Assembly: GCA_012512455.1 (NCBI GenBank)
Contig: JAAZEF010000124.1
Coordinates: forward strand, 1-44,821
Direction: 5' to 3'
Length of the DNA stretch: 44,821 nt
Source: Erysipelothrix sp.
GTDB lineage: Bacteria; Bacillota_I; Bacilli_A; Erysipelotrichales; Erysipelotrichaceae
The translations under genes and the position numbers were made by a program. Shown piece by piece: positions 41,300 to 44,821 of this stretch (its first letter is position 1; every line of letters begins with the position of its first letter). Under the pieces are notes generated by a model. It saw nothing but the letters and a program-made list of their open reading frames with translations. It was not told the origin of the DNA and searched no databases.

Positions 41300-42323
41300 A
41301 CAATCTCCTAATTATTTCTTGTTGAACAAATCCATATTTAAATGTTTTATCATCCATCATTTGATTAATAGTATCTAATGTGACCCATTTAACTTCTGTA
41401 ACTTCATTAGAAATACTAAAGTCGAATGAATCAATGTTTTGGTATAACAAATAGACATCTACTAACATTTGACGATGTTTCATTTGAAAAAATTCATGTT
41501 GTTGAGTTAACTGACAATCTAACCCTAATTCCTCTTTTACTTCACGAATCGCTCCATTTATTGAAGTTTCCCCAGCTAATACAGATCCACCTGCAGAGAT
41601 ATCCCATAAATTAGGATGAGCGACATGTGGGGCTCTTTTTTGAATCAAAACTTCTTTTTGATCATTAACAATCGCAATCATAACAACCTTATGGTATTGA
41701 TTAGCCATTAATTCAACACCACGAGGATGTATTAAAGCTGTTGGGTTACCATATTCATCATATACATCCCACATCTCTTCTTGATTGTATTGAGCCATCC
41801 ATTCTAAGACCTTTTCATGGTCTTCATGAAAAAATACTTGTGTCTTTAATGATGAAGCAATTAATTCATCTTCAATTCCCCTATTAAGTTGTTGTAGAAG
41901 ACCATCATAATAACCATCCACATTAATTACACCTATTGGCTTATTATGAATCCCTAACTGTACCCAACTCATCATGTCCATCATTTCTTCATAGGTACCT
42001 ACACCTCCTGGCATGATTAAAAACCCATCAGCCATGGACATTATTTTTTCGATACGCTGAGTCATTGAATCAACATAAATAAACTCATCACAATAAGGGT
42101 AAACAAGTTCTTTGGCTACTAAGAAATGTGGCATCACACCAATCAGTTGACTTGATGATGGAGCAATCTTATCCGCGATTACTTTCATATAACCGACATT
42201 CGCACCACCATAAATAACATCAATTTTCTGTTCTATTAAATAATCACTTAATGAGTTAAAGGCATCTAAATATTTTTGTTGTGGATCAAATCGTGAAGAA
42301 CAATAAATAGCTATCTTTTGCAT
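41271..42323 (-). CDS. LOG-family phosphoribohydrolase fused to Nudix hydrolase
   Basis: A 350-residue two-domain protein. Residues 1-180 are a LOG (lysine decarboxylase-like) domain: IYCSSRFD, VIYGGANVGYM and the signature MPGGVGTYEEMMD, which cleaves nucleoside monophosphates to base and ribose 5-phosphate. Residues about 182-345 are a Nudix hydrolase of the YfcD/IDI-like type: WDVYDEYGNPT, then the full Nudix box GETSINGAIREVKEELGL (GX5EX7REUXEEXGU). I infer consecutive steps: a nucleotide derivative to monophosphate, then base release. It overlaps the ogt stop by one base (TAATG). No frameshift is seen at the junction, so the fusion is real in this sequence. Confidence 0.88.
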   Translation of the reverse strand: MQKIAIYCSSRFDPQQKYLDAFNSLSDYLIEQKIDVIYGGANVGYMKVIADKIAPSSSQLIGVMPHFLVAKELVYPYCDEFIYVDSMTQRIEKIMSMADGFLIMPGGVGTYEEMMDMMSWVQLGIHNKPIGVINVDGYYDGLLQQLNRGIEDELIASSLKTQVFFHEDHEKVLEWMAQYNQEEMWDVYDEYGNPTALIHPRGVELMANQYHKVVMIAIVNDQKEVLIQKRAPHVAHPNLWDISAGGSVLAGETSINGAIREVKEELGLDCQLTQQHEFFQMKHRQMLVDVYLLYQNIDSFDFSISNEVTEVKWVTLDTINQMMDDKTFKYGFVQQEIIRRLYEEFSTRDF

Positions 42324-42775
42324 TAAAGAACCCCTTCCAATTTTAATAAGGTCTCTTTAACTTCGACACCTCCTGTATAGCCTCCAATATGACCATTTTT
42401 ATTAATGACTCGATGACAAGGGACAATGATCGGTAATGGATTTTTACCATTCGCATTACCAACTGCACGAAATGCGGTTGGTTGTTCTATACGTTGAGCC
42501 AGTTGTTCGTAATTAATAACTTGACCATAGGGTATATCTAATAATTGTTGCCACACCTTTTTTTGAAATGGTGTTCCAACTAATTGAATGGGTAAATCAA
42601 ATGAGGTTCTCTCTCTTTTAAAATACTCCTCAAGCTGCTTAAAAGCCTCTACATGTAGTGGAGAAAAATCGCTATCTTGTTGTGTTGTTTCATTTATTGA
42701 TAATTGGACAATATAATCATCGTCTATTTCTATTCCGATAAAATACGGACCGATTTGTTTTGTTTTTAAACTCAT
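42323..42775 (-). CDS. ogt: methylated-DNA-[protein]-cysteine S-methyltransferase
   Basis: A 150-residue suicide repair protein that takes the methyl group from O6-methylguanine onto a Cys. The active site is PIIVPCHRVI; the helix-turn-helix with GTPFQKKVWQQLLDIPYGQV and RAVGNANGKNPLPI is complete. Shorter than Ada, with no regulatory domain, so it is the Ogt/MGMT type. Its start overlaps the mgtE stop as ATGA. Confidence 0.95.
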   Translation of the reverse strand: MSLKTKQIGPYFIGIEIDDDYIVQLSINETTQQDSDFSPLHVEAFKQLEEYFKRERTSFDLPIQLVGTPFQKKVWQQLLDIPYGQVINYEQLAQRIEQPTAFRAVGNANGKNPLPIIVPCHRVINKNGHIGGYTGGVEVKETLLKLEGVL

Positions 42776-44118
42776 AATAAATACTCCATAAAAGTGGTTG
42801 ATAAACCTAAAAAGACAAGAAAGCCAAAGCTGTCTGTCAATGTCGTTACTAGAACACTTGAGGCTATAGCAGGATCAATGTCCATTTTGTTTAAAACAGA
42901 GGGAATTAAATATCCTAATGCTGCAGCAAATAACATAGATAATAACATCGATGCGCCTACAATAATGCCTATTTGTAAATCTTGACCAATGAAAGTACCT
43001 AAGAAAAAGGCAAGAATCGATATAATAATTCCATTGATAAAGGCAGCTTTCATTTCACGATTAAAGACTAATCTTTCATTGCTTTTATCTAATTTACCTG
43101 TCGCCAAAGAACGAATTGTAAAGGTGTAAGTCTGACTTCCAACATTACCACCCATCCCCGTTACAATAGGCATCAGTGCCGCTAATGCGACCACTTGAGC
43201 GATTGTTGATGAGAAGTAAGCTACAATGCTTGATGAAACAGTTGCTGTTAGTAAATTAATAATGAGCCAAGGAATTCTTGATCTAACCGTTTCCTTAACA
43301 CTTGAGTCAGCATCTTCATCCGCATCGATACCAGCTAATTGGTGGATGTCGGCAGTTGCTTCTTGGGTAATAACTTCAATAATATCGTCAAAGGTAACAA
43401 TTCCTAAAATATGGTTATCATCATCAATGACAGGTATGACGGGTAAATTATACTTATCGAATACCTTAGCAACATCTTCTTGGTCCATATCATAATGTAC
43501 TGAAATGACGTTAGGATTCATGATGTCAGAAATCGGGACACTAAATTCTGTAGTCGCTATATCTGATAAACTGACGACTCCCTTAAGCGTGTTTTGTTTA
43601 TCTGTGACATACAATGCGTATTGAGATTCAACTTGGTCTTTAATCTCTTGAAGATACTCTAAGACTTGTTGAACTTTTTTATTATCATAAAGATTAATAA
43701 ATTCAGTAGCCATAATACCACCTGCGGTATCTGGCTCATAGGTCATTAAGAGTTCAACGTCACTTTTGTTTTCTTGAGTTAAGGCAGCCATTAGGTCATC
43801 GACAATTGATTTGTCTTCAATTGTTTCAAACATGTCTACCAATTCATCAGAGGACATTTCTTCTAAGACAGCTGAATGTCTATTTTGTTGGACTCTTAAT
43901 AACAGTTCATATTTATCTTCTTGTTCTTCTTCGTCTAACAGTTGACCTATCATATCATTAGGTAAACGATTAATAATCTTATAAATAATTTCCTCTTCTA
44001 AATTATCATCATTGATAACATCTAAAAGATCGGAAGGATAGATATAAGGTATCTGTTGTTCCAATTCTTGATTCGAAGCATATAGAAGTAAATTTAATAA
44101 ATCATTCTGTTTCGTCAT
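42772..44118 (-). CDS. mgtE: magnesium channel MgtE
   Basis: A 448-residue Mg2+ channel. An N-terminal superhelical domain (about 1-125) precedes a CBS pair (about 130-255, with the Mg2+-sensing acidic patches) and a plug helix. Five membrane helices (about 280-445) include the conserved pore GMGGNVGSQT and the end ASSVLVTTLTDSFGFLVFLG. The start at 44118 (MTKQND) is preferred by family length but its GGAG is 11 bases away; earlier in-frame ATGs reach 44178 inside fumC. It overlaps fumC by 17 bases. Confidence 0.93.
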   Translation of the reverse strand: MTKQNDLLNLLLYASNQELEQQIPYIYPSDLLDVINDDNLEEEIIYKIINRLPNDMIGQLLDEEEQEDKYELLLRVQQNRHSAVLEEMSSDELVDMFETIEDKSIVDDLMAALTQENKSDVELLMTYEPDTAGGIMATEFINLYDNKKVQQVLEYLQEIKDQVESQYALYVTDKQNTLKGVVSLSDIATTEFSVPISDIMNPNVISVHYDMDQEDVAKVFDKYNLPVIPVIDDDNHILGIVTFDDIIEVITQEATADIHQLAGIDADEDADSSVKETVRSRIPWLIINLLTATVSSSIVAYFSSTIAQVVALAALMPIVTGMGGNVGSQTYTFTIRSLATGKLDKSNERLVFNREMKAAFINGIIISILAFFLGTFIGQDLQIGIIVGASMLLSMLFAAALGYLIPSVLNKMDIDPAIASSVLVTTLTDSFGFLVFLGLSTTFMEYLL

Positions 44119-44821
44119 GTGCTTGTTGTCTCCATGCTTCATATTCCGCTTCATTAAAATAGCCCATTTCCACTCCAACTTCCTTAAAGGTTTTATTTTT
44201 CTGATATGCTTCTTTAACTATGATGGCGACGGTTTCATAACCAAGGATTGGATTCAATGAAGTAGCACTCATAAGGTTCGCGTCCACATTATATTTTAAT
44301 TGCTCTTCATTAGCCTTTAAGTCACGTAAACAAAACTTCACGAAACTATGCATACTATCACTGATTAAATGAGTACTCTCTACCATTTTATTAATAATTA
44401 GTGGCATCATGACATTAAGCTCAAAGTTACCTTCTTTGTTAGCACTCATAATGGTATCCATATTGCCCATTACATTCAATGTCACCATCAACATCGACTC
44501 ACATTGAGTAGGATTGACTTTTCCTGGCATGATAGATGAACCTGGTTCATTTGCTGGTAAAATTAATTCACCATAACCTAAACGTGGTCCTGAGCCTAGA
44601 AAACGTATGTCATTAGCAATTTTATATAGTGTTGAACAAAGATTCTTTAGTGCTCCTGCGGTATGAGCCAATGCGATCTTTAAGGATAAGTGTTCGAATT
44701 TATTATTATGGACACGATAATTAAAGCCAGTTACTTGTACTAATGACTTAGATAGTGCCTCTAAATAACCTTTTGGTGTATTGATACCTGTACCGACAGC
44801 ACTACCACCTAAAGCCACATC
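44102..44821 (-). CDS. fumC: class II fumarate hydratase, C-terminal part
   Basis: Only the C-terminal 239 residues lie in the window; the frame is open through the right edge, and the GTG at 44816-44818 is an internal valine. FumC interconverts fumarate and malate. The signature GSSIMPGKVNPTQCE is present, along with GGSAVGTGINTPKGY and the C-terminal LMSATSLNPILGYETVA block, which favours fumarase over aspartase. It is the first visible gene of an operon running through mgtE, ogt, LOG-Nudix and GNAT. Confidence 0.9.
   Translation of the reverse strand, partial: DVALGGSAVGTGINTPKGYLEALSKSLVQVTGFNYRVHNNKFEHLSLKIALAHTAGALKNLCSTLYKIANDIRFLGSGPRLGYGELILPANEPGSSIMPGKVNPTQCESMLMVTLNVMGNMDTIMSANKEGNFELNVMMPLIINKMVESTHLISDSMHSFVKFCLRDLKANEEQLKYNVDANLMSATSLNPILGYETVAIIVKEAYQKNKTFKEVGVEMGYFNEAEYEAWRQQAHDETE

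Noticed and set aside
1-44821. Purine, M-box or other riboswitch before guaB, the PNP gene or the CorC-type gene
   Set aside because: Leaders are too short or lack the conserved junction sequences; only simple promoters are seen.
1-44821. CRISPR arrays, insertion sequences, prophage or integron
   Set aside because: No regularly spaced repeats, transposase, integrase or phage genes were found.

Overview
This is a low-GC bacterial chromosome segment, almost entirely coding, with short intergenic gaps, frequent ATGA start/stop overlaps and strong AGGAGG-type ribosome binding sites. A class A sortase, MscL, a YodB-like HxlR regulator, a CymR-like Rrf2 regulator, a barnase/barstar pair and a heterodimeric ABC exporter point to a Gram-positive Bacillota. 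An Erysipelotrichia-like, facultatively or strictly anaerobic, host- or nutrient-rich-niche organism is my best guess; this is inference, not a placement. Oxygen-sensitive class III ribonucleotide reductase genes, a flavodiiron protein and a two-repeat CDGSH protein fit low-oxygen life with oxygen-defence needs.

Layout. 1-2.7 kb: an unassigned AT-rich stretch, then guaB-guaA (minus), the guanine branch of purine synthesis, both lacking usual domains. 2.8-6.8 kb: HAD phosphatase, pyrophosphatase-like protein, mscL-sortase, and cysK divergent from an Rrf2 regulator. 6.8-11.3 kb: a CNNM/CorC transporter gene preceded by an overlapping 19-codon leader ORF, divergent from nrdD-nrdG; nrdD carries an in-frame TAA. 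11.3-18.9 kb: ABC ATPase plus giant FtsX-type permease with a coiled-coil insert, then a second CNNM/CorC paralogue coupled to an S9 peptidase. 18.9-21.8 kb: flavodiiron protein divergent from a CDGSH protein, tRNA-Thr(GGT), and a CDF metal exporter. 21.8-27.1 kb: a long minus-strand run: metallophosphoesterase; membrane-tethered PTS EIIB-like protein; pseudo-disulfide-oxidoreductase; NYN/OST-HTH protein; coaD; maf; GNAT. 27.1-29.5 kb: DUF4236 protein, HxlR regulator with a clear operator, a short hydrophobic peptide unit, and barstar/barnase. 29.5-34.1 kb: purine nucleoside phosphorylase, GNAT-like protein and two ABC exporter halves. 34.1-37.7 kb: ppk1 (interrupted by an in-frame TAA), Ppx/GppA phosphatase and a PAP2 phosphatase. 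37.6-44.8 kb: MFS transporter, Cys-tailed small protein and histidine phosphatase; DUF1622 protein and SatD-like protein; and a fumC-mgtE-ogt-(LOG+Nudix fusion)-GNAT operon that runs off the right end.

Themes. Several genes show decay or minimisation: GuaA without its glutaminase centre, GuaB without CBS domains, and single in-frame ochre codons in nrdD and ppk1. The best candidates for undescribed biology are the leader ORF fused by overlap to the CorC-type gene, the LOG-Nudix fusion, the EIIB-like/pseudo-oxidoreductase/NYN cluster, and an independently terminated short hydrophobic peptide unit beside a lipoprotein barnase and its barstar. No mobile element, CRISPR array, rRNA or replication origin was recognised.
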